NCBI RefSeq assembly: GCF_000764305.2
Contig: NW_025941719.1
Span: 186,001 to 250,000 of the forward strand
Reading direction: 5' to 3'
Source: Hyalella azteca
Lineage: Eukaryota; Arthropoda; Malacostraca; Amphipoda; Hyalellidae
Length of the DNA: 64,000 bases
Shown: positions 1-14,149 of the stretch, piece after piece
Layout: each line of letters starts with the position of its first letter
How positions within the stretch are numbered: the stretch's first letter is position 1
Notes under the pieces: model-generated
The model's database searches: none
The model's input: only the letters and a program-made list of their open reading frames with translations
What the model was told of the DNA's origin: nothing
Position numbers and translations under genes: made by a program

Positions 1-884
1 GTTCCGGTAGATATTAGGTTTATATTATGCTGCAATATATCTTGTATGAATTCGCCTCATCTGTTCACCTGCGTCCCATTAACTTGTATAAAAAGAACTT
101 TACTTTACTTAAAATGTTAAGTGTCTCTTATTACAGTTCTTTGACTGAAACATTAAGAAGCTTCAAGAATCGTGGCCTATGAAGCCAAATTAACCATTGC
201 GATGCTACAATACGAGCATTAGGATATAGATTCACGAGAAATACATTTTTCACAAATAGAGTAGCCAATTAAGTGAGAATCAATCATTTCAATAGAGACC
301 CTGGAACAAACGTGGAATCAGATCCTTCCCCTGTTAGGAAATGCGTGCCTACAGTTAATAAGTGTTTAGTTTTACTATGAAGAATCTTCGAGAAAACAAA
401 ACAAGGAGTCATTAGCCCGCACAGGCAGTACAGTCTTAATTCTGAAATAGTAATAGAAACAATAAGCGTTGTTTCCAACTTACGAGAGAAAAGTTGGTAC
501 AGACAATCTTCTTTTGGTCCTGCATCGAAGTGATAAATGTGTGCTTGTGATAGTTACCCCACGTTTCAAAAAATGGCCACGAATTCAAAACAGGGAAATT
601 GAAGCACGGAAAAAACGAACCAACCAGCAGCGACTCCACCTAATAAACGCGTGTGTCCAGTCCGCAAAAATTTGCGGAACAGCGGCAATGCGGGGCTGTT
701 CCGGGATTTGTATTCCAAGTTGTTCCGAGCAGTTGAATAGGAAAATAAATTGTAATTTGCTGAAGAGAACGCTAAGCAAGAGAGAAACGATAGATGATTA
801 GAAAATTCGACGCATGGAAAAATTTCCAAGCAAATAAATTTTATTTTCTTTACATAAATGAGGATATTTGCATTGCTTTAAACA
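1..884. other. Intergenic sequence, nothing recognised
   Basis: AT-rich DNA. Short overlapping open frames occur on both strands around 430-830, but none has a recognisable motif or credible splice signals. I see no gene, RNA or mobile element here. Confidence 0.4.
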
Positions 885-1290
885 TCGGTGCATGCTCCAT
901 GCTACACTCATCTAAACACCACTCTCCTTCCATCACACGCTCATCACCCCACACTGCTTCCCTCATACATTCTACACTCCGCAAACCTTCCATCACACAA
1001 TCCTCTTAACACCCTTACCCTTCCAACCATGTTCCTCACTCCGCATCCCTATTCTCGCACATTCTACACTCCACGCTCTTTCTATCACGTCTTGCCACCT
1101 CGCACTCCCCACTCACACTCCCTCCATCGCACACTCCCAATACATATCTCATTCCATTACACACTCCTCAACCCACACCCCAGAGGTCACACATTCCAAA
1201 CCACTTTTCCCTTCCGTAATATACTGCACACACAAGTACACTTCTATAATATACTCCCATCACACACTTCTCAACCAACAACCCTTGGGT

Positions 1291-1790
1291 CCTACACTCC
1301 GGACCCCGTCACCCCACACCCCGTATTTCACACACTCCGCACCCCACACTCCATAGGTCCCACACCCCACACCCCATATGTCTCACACTCCGCACCCCAC
1401 ACTCCGCACCCCACAGCCCATATGTCACACACTCCGCACCCCACACTCCATAGGTCCCACACTCCGCACCCCACAGCCCATAACCCCACACTCCATAGGT
1501 CCCACACCCCACACCCCACACTCCATAGGTCCCACACCCCACACCCCATATGTCTCACACTCCGCACCCCACACTCCGCACCCCACATCCCATATGTCAC
1601 ACACTCCGCACCCCACACTCCATAGGCCCCACACTCCGCACCCCACAGCCCATATGTCACACACTCCGCACCCCACACTCCATAGCTCCCACACTCCGCA
1701 CCCCACATCCCATATGTCACACACTCCGCACCCCACACTCCATAGGCCCCACACTCCGTACCTAACACCTCATAGGTTACCCACTCCCCA
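1291..1790. repeat. C/A-rich minisatellite, 60-bp unit
   Basis: Tandem array built from CACTCCGCACCCCA-type blocks. The CATATG landmark recurs at 1591, 1651 and 1711, exactly 60 bp apart. Each 60-bp unit contains shorter related subunits (CACTCCGCACCCCA, CACTCCATAGG and CAGCCCATATGT pieces), and the left part (1291-1590) is rearranged with units of other lengths. Degenerate CA/TC-rich sequence with the same flavour extends from about 893 to 1850. The period is a multiple of three and the unit lacks stop codons in several frames, so long open frames on both strands are a by-product of the repeat and not genes. Confidence 0.9.
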
Positions 1791-1849
1791 CCACACCTTC
1801 CTACCATCGCACACACAGCACTCTCCTTTCACCGCACCCTTTCCTCCAT

Positions 1850-4800
1850 CCCTATCCTCGAGCGCAGGACTCGAACAGGAAGGATATTTTGCACAATAAA
1901 TTGAGCGGCAGGAGCAGCGAAGACTTAATATTCTTGCGGAATGTGGTGCTAGGCTCGTTACTCATTTCTTAGCGGCGCCGGAATGGAGCTGTGTTCCGGA
2001 CGCTGGCGTCGTCCGCTCTACGCAAATAAGCGACATGAGACGCGGACTGAGGCGTCGCTGAGTCAGCATTTCGTTCGAAAACTTCCAAGACGAGCTTTAT
2101 TCGGCCACTCAATTCTTAAGCAGCCCTGATACTCATGAAAATTTCCTCTTTGGGATTATTCTAAATTTTTCGTGGAAGTTATTTTTGGATCAACAAAATC
2201 AATGTTTTTACTGCCATTAATCTCATGTTTTCATTGTTTTGACCATTCTTGAAAGACGATATTTGGCTAAAACTCGTACCCGTGAATAATTTATTTACAG
2301 ATCATTTGTAATTTGTGCAATGAACAGACTGCAATGCTCTCGTTTATCATTAGCACTTACTATGGCTCATACTATGGCTGAGAATTTTATTATTAGAGTC
2401 TGAGTTCATGAAATTCACGTTAAACACATGTTCGTCTAATATTGAATGATAATTTTATATCATGTAATAATTAACATGTAGCGCAGAACAAGTAATAATT
2501 TTAATAACTAACTGAATAGCTTGATCCATCCAGCTTCATCCCTACTAAAAAAACTTCAACATTCAAATTCTTTTATTAACTTCGTAGGCATCAGGAAGCC
2601 AGTCGCTGAAAAATATAACAAGTTCCTACTATAATTTCAACATTTGCCTTGACTGTTTTTGCAAGGCAAAAAGTATCCAATAGGGAAGCCTTGAAAATGA
2701 GAATAAAAGAGCCTATTATACAAGGAAAGCGACAAAGAATTCATTGCTGAGTAAACCAAGTTTACGTTGAGCAAGCAACGAGAGTAATGCGGCTTCAATG
2801 AATACATCCCCTTAAGCAAAGAATGTCTTTTAAAAGAGTTAAAGTACACAAGAAAAGAAGCCCTTATGGCCGAGCCTTCCTCAGCAGAGGTCGGCCAAAG
2901 GCTCCCTATAAATGAGGTGGCGCGTTTTCAAATTTCCCGGATCATAAATATCTCTTGTTCCCGGATAACAGGTCCAAATTGCTCGTTCCGGCCACCTGCT
3001 CTGCAGAATATGAACAGTTTTAAGCGGCGCCGACAATTGATACAGCCGTATAGCATTACGGCCCATGGCTATCTCTTCAGATATTATGCCTCGCCTTTAT
3101 ATACCATAGCGTTCTAAGTTGAGCAACACCTTATATGTCATGATCAACTGCACAAATATCTTGAAGACCTGCACTGCTGTGACATTTGAGACTTCTAATA
3201 ACACTGAGAGTTACGACAGAGTTTTGAAGACGCCATGCCTGAAAAAGGTCGCAGCGTGATAAAGAATAGAGTTCGAGAGAAGGTCGAGAGATGCCATGAA
3301 ATTATTCAAGTCTTGGGACTGAATTATTTTCCGGGCAGAGCCTCACGCAAATTGGAACGCTACGGATGCGACTGTTATGAACGAAATTGTTATTTCGACA
3401 GGTTTTAGACCAGACTTCTAACAGCTGTGGAATAAAATTTCACGATTCAATATTCGGTTTTAATAGAATCGGAATATATGATATTGACATTTAAAAATGG
3501 TTTATGTAGTGCAAAATTTGTACTAATTCTTCAATTTTACCCATTCACTGATATGAGCTATCAGCCATTATGAGCAAACAATGAACGTCTGCTTCTGATC
3601 GATATAATAATCTGTTTTGAAATCGAGCTGAACTCACACCGTTTCGTTACTTGAGAGTGTCTTTTACTAAGGTGGAATTTCGTTAAATATAATTTTTTTA
3701 AGCATTAACATTATTGTTAAAGATGATTTTTGCAAGAATCAAGGAGGTTGCAAGATATGAAGGCACATAATAAACCAAAATAAACGAGTAACCATTATAG
3801 TGTATTAAATTCATAGTGATAACTGAGTTAGCATAGGCAGTGTATTTCGCCACGGAGCATCGCACTACAGGTAGTGAACTGTGTGAGTGAATCTGCCTTT
3901 AAAATTTCAGTAGGTAAGCATGCCTGCTCCGGCAGAGCCTTCACATATTTTAACGGCAACCCTCGGCGCTGCTGCTTGAATTCCTTTCTGAGAACACAAT
4001 AATCTACTAGCCACTTCGTTATACAGTAACCAGATATTACAAGCTGAATTATTTCTGTGTCTGTTTCAATTTTCAATATAAATGCATAAAACGGTGAAAC
4101 AGTGAAGTTGCAGAAATGCCGATTCAATTACACTAATCCACGATGATAGAATTTGAATATGGTGAAGTTAACTCTTCACTCCGTACCTAAGATTGCATGG
4201 GAATCTCGTCATACGCAAAATGTTTTCGCAATTACGTGTACTTAGCATACATGGTTATTAAAACCAAGAGGCTTTGGTATTTTATAGAAATTTCTGGCGT
4301 GCACATAACCAAAAAAATATTCACTAACCCTCAACAGAGACGTAGCAATGTAACACAGATTAGCATGAGTAATTGAAAATATTTTATTTTCTTATTTTCT
4401 ACAAAGATTCAGCATAGTTATTGTTTGTGGCTTGATGTCAATTCTCATTGAGTCATCGTATATTTTGGGCGGATATAGGAAAAGCCATCGCTCAGAAAAC
4501 TTTTGGGTCGAATTGATAAAAAAATATCTTTTTGGGCACCTACATGAGAGCTTCTTCCTCTGATCGCATCTTTCAAAGCCGTGATAATCGAAAGCGCTTT
4601 GAAGAAGGTGCTTGTTTTTGTGGCATTTTTGAGCAGTTATCTGCTGTAACTCCCTCACGAAGACACAATCAGAATCCAAAGTTGCTTGGAGTTTCCCACT
4701 AAAAGTTGCTTCTGTTTTTAGACTTTCCCCGCACAGCAAACGCAACAGTGGCAATTTTTTCGTTCTATGTGAGTTGGCTCGGCAAAATAGGGCGTTTTTC

Positions 4801-4960
4801 TGGCTCAGCACTTCATAATTGATGAGACCCTTGATGAGGTGAAGATATTTTCTTTGCCTCGAGAGAAAAGCCTGTCTTCTTCTTCAACTTATTGAAGAGC
4901 TCGGAAGTAAGACGGATGCTAGAAACTTCAGCACACAGCCTCTATGCTTCGTGAAGGCAC
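1850..4960. other. Intergenic sequence, nothing recognised
   Basis: Mostly AT-rich unique DNA with slightly GC-richer patches near 1950-2080 and 2860-3080. The open frame of about 139 codons on the minus strand at 4392-4811 has no recognisable domain and no supporting splice or polyadenylation signals. I see no gene or element I can name. Confidence 0.35.
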
Positions 4961-4995
4961 TGCCTAACTGCTCCCGCCTCGGGAGCAGTTAGGCA
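4961..4995. repeat. Perfect 15-bp-stem hairpin
   Basis: TGCCTAACTGCTCCC (4961-4975) is followed by the 5-base loop GCCTC and then by its exact reverse complement (4981-4995). Immediately downstream, GCAAATG and CATTTGC form a second small stem sharing the end of the first, followed again by GCCTCG. No terminator or RNA gene is implied in a eukaryote. The arrangement looks like a local template-switch product. Confidence 0.85.
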
Positions 4996-7900
4996 AATGC
5001 TCCCACATTTGCCCGCCTCGTGCTACCTCAATAAAAAATTTGTATTTAAAATTTGTGCCTAAGCTGAATGAGTTTTGGTCAAATCTAACTATGTGTAAAC
5101 TTGAGATACTTATTATTTATTTTTTAAGCTGGAATTTCCTCAATTTTTTCCTCTTATAGGGAAGAATGAAACAAAGACTACAAATTTTAAAATCCTGCAC
5201 TAACAACTTCATGCACAATAATTAGTGTAACACACGCTTTGTCAAAGTAAAGTCGAATGATATTACTTTATAAAAACAAGAAAAAAAGTTTTCACCACAA
5301 AAACGTCGGGTGCATTCAGTTTAAGTCCACAAAAAAACGCCAACAGCTGTGCGGTTAAGCATACATCTTTTTATTTTCTGAGCATAAAAAAGCCCGAAAA
5401 GTGCAACAATGTCGAGGAAGGCGCAAGCCACAAACGTGCTCCAAAGTTTTCCAGTTGCTGCGGCCAAAGTTGAGTCGCGGTCAACTCAACGATTTAGTTG
5501 CAAATTCTCAGAGCTCGAGAAATTTCGGGCACCGCGGCGTCATGACGACCTAAAGCTATGCCGAGTTTCTGGGCTTAAGGAGTCGCCTCTAAGATTATCG
5601 TCGGGCTGTCCAAATTACGGAAATTCTTTCGAAATAATAAGAAGAAATGGACGATTCAAATGCAACTTTGCAGCTGATGATGCTAGACTCGACTACCCTC
5701 ACCAATTTGCTGAACTTTTCGGCAAATTTCGGAGGCGTTTTCCCGCGGCAATTCTTTATTTCTTTTCTTAGCCAAGGAATTATTTTTTACATTTGAGACA
5801 CCATCCTCAGGGAAAGTCACGAGCGCAATCATTATAATTAATTATTTCCTTTTTTTTACTTGGACATTTCAATTTTATTTTTAATAGAAATCTACAAGCC
5901 TTATATGAAAATACTGCTTTTGCGTTCACATAGATGGATGACATCTATTTCGATCCTGTATTCTAATGAATAACTTTTGTTTATTTTTTTGGCCTTTTTG
6001 CGTATTTCTGCGAGAGGTTCTCTGTTACAAATTTTGCAGTTAAACATGAAATAATGTTCTACGACAGCCAGAATTTTTGCTATATGAGTACAATAAAGCT
6101 TCAACTACCTTATAAACATAATTGTTTGAATTTTTTTCATATACTAGCATTTAAACATGCTGTGAATACTTGGCATAATATTCTGAGGCAAATTATGTCT
6201 ACGCATTGATGCATAAATTTCTTCCTTAAAATAGTAAAGAGGAAGAAATTACTAAGTGACATGAATATTATATACTTTTTTCGAATAATTTGACGGAAAA
6301 ATATTAATTTAAACTTAATTTATCAAAAAGATAAGACTAAATTGCATATTTGACCAACTAAACTTGACATGGAAATGAATTTTAACAATTACCTGGAGAA
6401 TAATCTAACCGTAAGATAAAAACTTTTCTTAATTTTAATTGCTAAATAATCGAACCGAAAACACAGAGAGTTTCGGAAAGTTGTAATCCTACAAATTTCA
6501 AAGGAACAAATTTTTAAAATTATTGCATAATAATCTCATTCACCACAAAGTAAGTATTTGTTGCTGGAGAAACAACATAACATGTTGAGAAACATTTTAA
6601 ACCAACAAAAAACTAACATTTAAATAGAGACGCTGCATATTCGTGCGGTAACTGAAACTGAGCAAGACAATTAGTGTGCTGGACAAGCCAGTGTTTCTCG
6701 AGCCAAGAGCTCTGGAATGTCCGCTTAATAAGAGCAGAACTTGCAGGCGAATTAATGGACAAATTCATGCAGAGGGGCAAGAAAAATTCGATGACTCTCG
6801 AGGCAGTAACGTGCAACGGTACGCGTGCTCCGAGAAGCGATAAGCATTCCGCTGCATCGTAAAAACGGCGCACCAGAAATAAAACTCGCACTTGGCTGCA
6901 GTAATCTGGTCCGGAGAGCTTACGTTCCGTCAGTGGATCCACCGAGATATGGAGCTCTCACATAAAAAAAAATCCAAAGAATGAGACGGAATTTCCCTGG
7001 CAGTTTAATAACGGCCCTTGAGAACGGCGAAAAGTATGTAAGCTCCAAGCATCAATGGGTATAACAAGATTGCCTTCCAAAATGGTCAGGAAACTTTAAT
7101 AAGCACATATCTAATGACTTTTAAGTCGGTACCTGCCAATGTTTTACATCACATTGTTATCATTACATTGTTGTGACGATGTTGTTTTCTCTTTGCTGTT
7201 TATTTCATTTACAGTGTTTTTGTGCCCACTCCATCGTCTGCTCACTCTCCAACTCCATTTTCTGTTGTATTTACGTTCTCTCACCACGTCAACAACCTCT
7301 CCATTGGACGTGATATTTCCAAATACCCTATGCATTTCAATCGTTCTGCAAGATGCAGAGCGTGTCTGGAAATACATCTCTTAGCCCTCCCTCTCCTTCT
7401 CTAAGTCTCTGGCAGTCATTAATCACCCAGGGCTCGCTTCACTAGTGTTCACTATAGTGCAAGCAACACCATGTACACTTTCAGGCACCACTGGATAATA
7501 ACGAAGATGAGGGCCTAAATGTTATTTAAACTGCTGCTCAGTTGATATCTCGTGCAATAGGTTGCAAATAATGTCCGTGTTTGAAATGTAGAAAATATTT
7601 TGGTTTCTTATTCTTGTTTTCATTAAAGCAAAAAAAATCACCTCGATCAACAATTCAACAAATTTCGCAAGCTCATCCGGTGCTTCATAATGCGTGGAAA
7701 GTAAATTAATTCTCATATAAATAACCGGTAATTTACGTAGCATTTTTAAAAGCGTTAAAATATATTCATTAATTAGATACGCAATAATCAGTTTATTTTT
7801 GCAGCACAAGTCAGTTCAAGATGTGTAAATAATGAAATGTTGTCCTGGGTGGCTACCTCTCGTGTGAGCTTTCAACAACAAGCCCAGGCTGAGCGAGCAT

Positions 7901-10900
7901 CAAAACAAAATTCCAATGCAAATCTTTTCCCTGCCAATCGTTCGGTAACGATTGATGCTCAAATCCATTTATTGAGCCGCGCAAAACAATCAGCTTGAAT
8001 ATGTTTTTTGAATATTTGCGACACATGAAAATGTTTGTCTGAGGCCGAACAGACTTCGTAATTTTGTTTGTGCGCAACAACTAAAGACGTGCGAATTCCG
8101 CCGGTACAGAATTTGTCCGTTTAATGCAAACGAGGCTGAAGACGACGCGTGACGAAACGTCTGGAGCTGTGGAGAAAATCTATAAGACGAGCGACACAAA
8201 CTTTTTGACAGTTTACGCTGTTCTCGGGGATTTAGCCAGGAAAGTTCTGCTTTTAAGGGAGTTTTCGTTTATAAATATCGGCAGAGAAGTCATAATAATA
8301 ACAGAGCTCTTACCATATGAAATTTAATCGGTATTGAAGCTCCTATGTACTGACATAACTGTTAAGCATGAAATAATTGCGTCGACCATATGCAAAGATG
8401 TGGACAAACAATTCCTCTGCATGCGACTTTATTTTTGAAGAACTTCATAGAGGAATTTATCAATAGATATCGAAGAAATGCAGAATCATGAAGAATAAAT
8501 TATGCTTGAAATTCTTTTTAATGCAGTGATCGCGTATTTCTCATCAAGGGTCAAACATCTATTTAGAAATTACTCATTGCTGAGTAAACCAGCAAGCTCA
8601 GAACAACATAATTAACTTTTAAATAAATCTGTTCTGAATTTGAAAGATTTGAAAATGCCCATACGCCAGTCTGCAAATTGTTTTCAAATTTTCAAGCAAA
8701 CATTTGGTTTCTCGGGTCAAAACTTGTTCCTTCCTTTTGTGAAAACTGAACAGTTTCATGTTCAAGATACTTCTCAGAACATGGAGGAGAGACCAAAAAG
8801 CACTTCTCTTCAAGTGTTGTCGCCTTGTACATGTGCCACTTAGTATTGTCTGCCATGAATTATTTGTTCACTTAGAACCAAAGTTCAGCTGGCATCCTAA
8901 TATTCATCAATCATGCAGTCGCAAGTGTCAAAGTCTCGGGCGACGACAGTGTCGTTGCTTGTCATGCACGCATCCGTTGCACTGTTTGGCTTTACACGCC
9001 CGTGTTTTAATTTACGCTTAGTGCAAGAAGCTATTGTCATCTTTTATGCAAATAAGAGGGATGTATCTCAGCGGCGGCAAACACACCCCAGTGCACATGC
9101 GTCCAGAATAATTCGAGGTCGGTTGTATTTAAGAGGTACAATGCTTGGTTTCTTTGGGCTCTCTGCTGCAAACTTTTGCGTGGCGTGGGTAGCCAACGAT
9201 GCTCGACGCGAGCTCTTTCTCTTGCGACCCGCGTACAATATAGCAGTCGTATTTGCTGACCTGCACTGTCGCGGCAGGTTATTTCAAAAGATTTGTTTGC
9301 GTTATTGTTGGGCGAACACGGTAAGGTTTTTGTGGGACTGTTTGCAAAGGCCCGTCGCACTCGTATTTATGCAGCAATTGCAAACATGGCCCTTGGTTGG
9401 TGCCCGGGCTCGGGCAACGTAAGCTCTCTACACTAAGCTGTACTGAACGTGTCTGCCTAATTCAATGGAGATAATTCTGTTCAATAAATGTAGAAACAAT
9501 CAATGCAATTATTGGTAATGGGTAAAATCGATGAGCCATTTCATGTTGAAATTTTTCTGCCAATCTGTTAATTCGATTTTTTGAAGGATAAAAAATATCG
9601 ATGAAAAAGTAAACCTATTAAAGTATCCTCTCCTTATAATTTTTGTTATTTCAATTTGTAAATAAGCTATTCGTCGAAAATAATCCAGACACGACTGTAG
9701 TACATTATATTTAGAACTTTGCAACAGTATCTTACATCGTGAACCAACCATCTTTGGCACAACTGTAATAATAAATGTTTGCTTCATATACTTTATCCTG
9801 CTAAATGCCCATTCGCCATTTGCTGAGGGTATCGGGTTTCAATTTCCGTGCATCGAACAAGGGAAACTATTACAGAAAATCTCATGCAAACTTTCACGAT
9901 GCATCATCACATCATTACGAATTTCTCCTTTTAAAAATAAGAGTTCAGCACAAAATCCATCTAGAGTCCAGTTCTCCAAAAAAAGTTGTACCAAAAAATG
10001 GTTTCAACTCCATTAGAGTGAGGAAAATGGCGGGTTGCAATTTCCTTTGAAGCCGCCGAGTTGCTTCCAAGAAAACTCTCTGGAGGAAAGCAGCGCTTGA
10101 TTACATTATAACCATCCTGTACCGTTCCTGCCTTCTATTAATCAATTTGTTGGAAAGACTTTGATTCAAATCATTACCAGTTTATATTTTGATTTCTGCT
10201 TGTGAATCCTTTTCAGAAGATTGGATACAGACAGTAATCAAGTATTGGCTGAACCAAGATTCTCGATTCTTGTTTACCTTCAGGTGCAATTATTTGTAAT
10301 TATTTGGGTAAAAAGTATTCTAACATATATACAGCCTAAATAAAGTTCGGACACAAAATCATTTAAAATTATGTTTAAAAATGCTTAATATAATTTTTCA
10401 AGACAATAAAAGTCAATTTACTAATAGATTACGTGTTCTTGACCATAAATTAAAATAGTTATGTGGCTTATGAAACTGGGTCTGAAAGTGCGGTCTGAAT
10501 TATGCAGCGAGATGGAATCTTGTAGTAACTATTGTTCAATATTAAGCGCTTGCTACGGCGTAAGAGACAGAAGAGCACTCATTAGTTCAGTTAAACTTTG
10601 CTTCGTGATAAGGCCTGTCAGACAGACAGGAGTTTTTGAAGTTTAAATGAAGTGCGACCACGACGCAGCTTCTTAACCGGTCTCCGGTTCCGGGACCCTG
10701 ATTGCTTGAGTCAAGCATCGTGGATGGCAATTTTAGATTGGATATCAAGTAACTAATCTAATTTTGGTTATTAGAATATTAGCTTCATGAACTCTCTGTG
10801 ATATAATTATTATCATTCGGAAAAAATATGGAATTGTCGTTCTCTATTTATATTGCCTAATATTCTAATAAGACCAGGCAGGCAGCGGTCAAGCAGCTGT

Positions 10901-13900
10901 AGCATACTGCATACCTCGACTGAGAAAGCAAGACCGTAAAGGTTAGTGTTGAAGGTCAGCTTCATCATGAATGTCCTTAAAGTGAACAATGATACATTGG
11001 GGGAGTCGAACTTTTTATGTCAAATTCATACCGTTATTGAGCGGACAATTTGCAATTTTTTTTAATTTACTACCAAGTATCACTACCCTAACTCAAGAAT
11101 TTTTTAATATATTAAGAATTAAATAGAATTTGCTACAAAATTAACTCGCTATGCAAAATTTTCAATTTCTAGCCTCATAAAAAACGGACTTCTCTACAAG
11201 TTAATATTTTGAGTTGCCAAATTGATGAACATGGAAATTACTTCAGGTTCCAATTAAATTTCACTAGATTTTATTTATCTGCTCAATCCAAGTAAAATCT
11301 TATCGGTACTTGCAACCTAAAAAAAAGAAATAATATCTTAAGAATTATCTCGAAACTTACCAGCCGGAAGTACAAGAAGTTATTCCCATTGCTGGTGTCA
11401 ATAGCTTCCTCGCTCGGGTGACGTGGAGATCGCAGCTCCCTCATCACTGCGCCGTCTGCTGCAGGCCGAGTCTCGTATTCTGCTCCTCGATGCAGTGCCG
11501 ACAAAGCCCACGCTCAGTCTGATATATTATCGCCATGACATAAGCCATTGCAGCTTTCATAATCCCTCGCCTTCTATCTTCATAAATACTTGTTTTCGCA
11601 GTGCTGGAGGCATCTCACAGCATGCGTTTTTCTCGTAGGAATAGCACTAGAGGAGCACAAGGCGGGAAGAGCTTGCAGAAGAGTTTTAGGTACACACGTT
11701 TACGGTGGCTGTCAAGCTATGGAAATGAGTACCGTAGATAGGAATAGCGTGTAGGCTTTGTTCCGCTTCGTATTCTTTGTGCTTGCAAAGAAAATTAAAG
11801 TCGGTCTGTCTCTTTTAGTAAGGAGCAACGTTAATGAGCAAGGCTATATTAAACTGACGCATCAATGCGCGTGAGTGAAAGTGATGGTTATGAAAAAAAT
11901 TTAATCTCTATGTACATAATTAAACATAACAGTTTTCAAGTCTTTGCGCGAGTTAAAGACGGAGTCCTATATTTTGATATTGAGCTTGGTTGTTAGGTTT
12001 GAAAATAACATACTCCCTTATAGAGAAAAATTTCGTAGAATGTGTGCATTGCGGCGACGGAAAAATCAATGAACAACTGCCAGCCTAAAGGAACTGAATT
12101 ATCATTACTGGCATAACTCCAACAAATCACGTGCTGCCCGGAAACTACTCTATTTAAAATAGCCATAAGTGAATTTTCAGTAGATATCTGATTTAAATCG
12201 GAGTGTACTTCATATTTTAGCCTGTGGCAGTCGCGAAGATCCGACAAATTTCATCACTAGTTTGTTTAGAAACGTCCCTCGTTTATCTAGTAAGAATAAT
12301 TAATTCACTTTATATTTGTCGTCGAAAAAAAAGAGAAAAACTATCCTCGCGCGAGTGTTGGCTGGAGCCACGCCTATGGAGGTGGTGGCGCAATGGTCAT
12401 TGCCACTGATTGCGTCTTGCAGTTTTTGCCCGAATTACTGGCGGCCATTGACGGCCCAAGCGTTATTTTCTCAGCAGCCCAATTGCCAACTACTTGCCCT
12501 CATTACCATTATATTTAAGTTTCACCTAAAGCTTTATTTAGGCTCCCCTTAACAAATTGTTTGTGATGCAAAATAGGGAAAAAATTAGTGATTGATGTTG
12601 TCCTTTACATGCACTACAAAGGTGTTATACGGGCCAATCGAGGGCGATACGCAAGTCATTAACACATCCATTAACTTCAAGGCGAAGATTTGTTCAGCAG
12701 AAAATGTGGTGAACCACAGGACAGCCTCTAATTACTTTTCCGGCTCCCAGTCATTCTTTTGGCTCATTCCGGACTCACACAAGCATTTTCCTGCCCAAGA
12801 AAACACGCCACAGCAAATTTGTCGCGATCGATTCACGGAGGCGGTGATACAGTTACGAGTCCTAAATATCGAACTAAAAATCTTAAGAAAAACTTCTTTG
12901 TGGGTATAAGTAATGTCAGGAAACCTAAAATTTAAAAATTTAACATGATAATAAAGTTATTCGCATTAAAAATTTATATAAAAAGATGAGACCTACGAAC
13001 TCAGAAGTAGAGGAAAAATAAAAAATTAATGAAAGAATGAAAAAAAACACGAATATTACCTATAAATTCATTTAATATAAAATATAATGTTAAAACCAAT
13101 AAAATAGTTCAATAAAAATTTTTTTAAGTTCAAACTTTTTAGAGCTAAAAATCAATTCTATGACGATTTCATACGAAAATATCTGAAATTTTTCAAACGT
13201 AGTTTTTTGGTCGACGTAGTTTTAACTACAAAAATAATTGCATACTTCGACGCACCATGTGTTTGCACAAAATTTTATTTCAGTTCTACATCACTTTTCA
13301 ATAAATGCATTCAAGTATACGGTATTGAGAATAACTCCTTGAAAGCAAACAACAACATAAATTTAAACAGCCAGTTGAATTGAAACCATTTTTAGAATGA
13401 CATTTTAAATTTATTTAATGCATTCATTTTAAAATATCAATATTTAATATAAACCGATTTTTTTAATGCATTGTATTTATACGTTTTTTCAATTTGCCTC
13501 AGTATTCAGTGACTAAAGATTTAATTTTGATATTAATTTTGAGGAGTTACCGACGAATCAGTCGGATAAGAAAATGTTTCTTAAAATTTCAATACCAATG
13601 GTGTGATGATTTCAGAAAATGAATCGGGATATCAATTAAAGTTTAAATTGAAGATTATGGATGAAAGGAGTGGCAATTAAAAAATATAAGTGTGTTTTTT
13701 AGAACACCAAAAACACTGTAGAAATCAGTGTTTCTTATTTCTCTCTTATAGTCATGCCCTTATTTGTGAAGGCAATCATTAGAGAGCTTATTTATTACTT
13801 ATCTTCATCAGCGCTACGTCCAATAGCTGGCAGGAAATAAAACACGCCTATGATCAACGCACAAAAGTCGTAAAAATTTATATATTTCAAAATATCAAGA

Positions 13901-14062
13901 AACTCAGTCTTATAAGAAATTCTAGCAATGTCGTCAGTGAACAATATTGTGGAAACAGACCCGACGAGACGTACGTGGTCAAGCACCGAGGCGCGTGTTC
14001 GCCGAGCTCGCGTCTCGACCTGAAGACGACATGCTTCGTCCCGAGTCACGTTCTTTCTTCAT
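4996..14062. other. Intergenic sequence with GC-richer islands
   Basis: No supported gene. GC-richer islands stand out from the AT-rich background at roughly 5400-5760, 8090-8230, 8900-9420, 11400-11700 and 12340-12480. Because GC-rich DNA has fewer chance stops, these islands carry the longer open frames of the region: 120 codons with a good start context at 5409 and 169 codons at 8913. Neither shows a domain, a signal sequence or convincing exon borders. The 8.9-9.4 kb island includes a perfect octamer ATGCAAAT (9046-9053). The islands could be cis-regulatory elements, but this is inference. Confidence 0.35.
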
Positions 14063-14145
14063 GGATAAAATGTCCTCTGGACCAAACCCTAGAAAAGCAA
14101 CAAGGGGATAAAATGTCCTCCAGGCTGAACCCCAGAAAAGCAACA
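14063..14145. repeat. Two-copy tandem duplication, 43-bp period
   Basis: A segment starting GGATAAAATGTCCTC and ending AGAAAAGCAACA (14063-14102) is repeated at 14106-14145 with a few substitutions. The 43-bp period is not a multiple of three, so it would shift any reading frame passing through it. Confidence 0.8.
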
Positions 14146-14149
14146 CTCG

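Noticed and set aside
888..1899. Long open frames of up to 245 codons on both strands
   Set aside because: They are products of the stop-free, multiple-of-three minisatellite unit; His/Pro/Thr-only composition and mirrored frames on both strands.
4392..4811. 139-codon minus-strand open frame with scattered Cys and His
   Set aside because: Cys/His spacing does not fit a zinc finger or transposase; no supporting signals.
5409..5771. 120-codon plus-strand open frame with a good start context (CAACAATG)
   Set aside because: Tempting as a small intronless gene, but the peptide is unfamiliar, there is no nearby AATAAA and nothing distinguishes it from a chance frame in GC-richer DNA.
8913..9422. 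169-codon plus-strand open frame
   Set aside because: Lies in a GC-richer island, overlaps a 107-codon frame on the other strand, has no domain, no splice context and no poly(A) signal.
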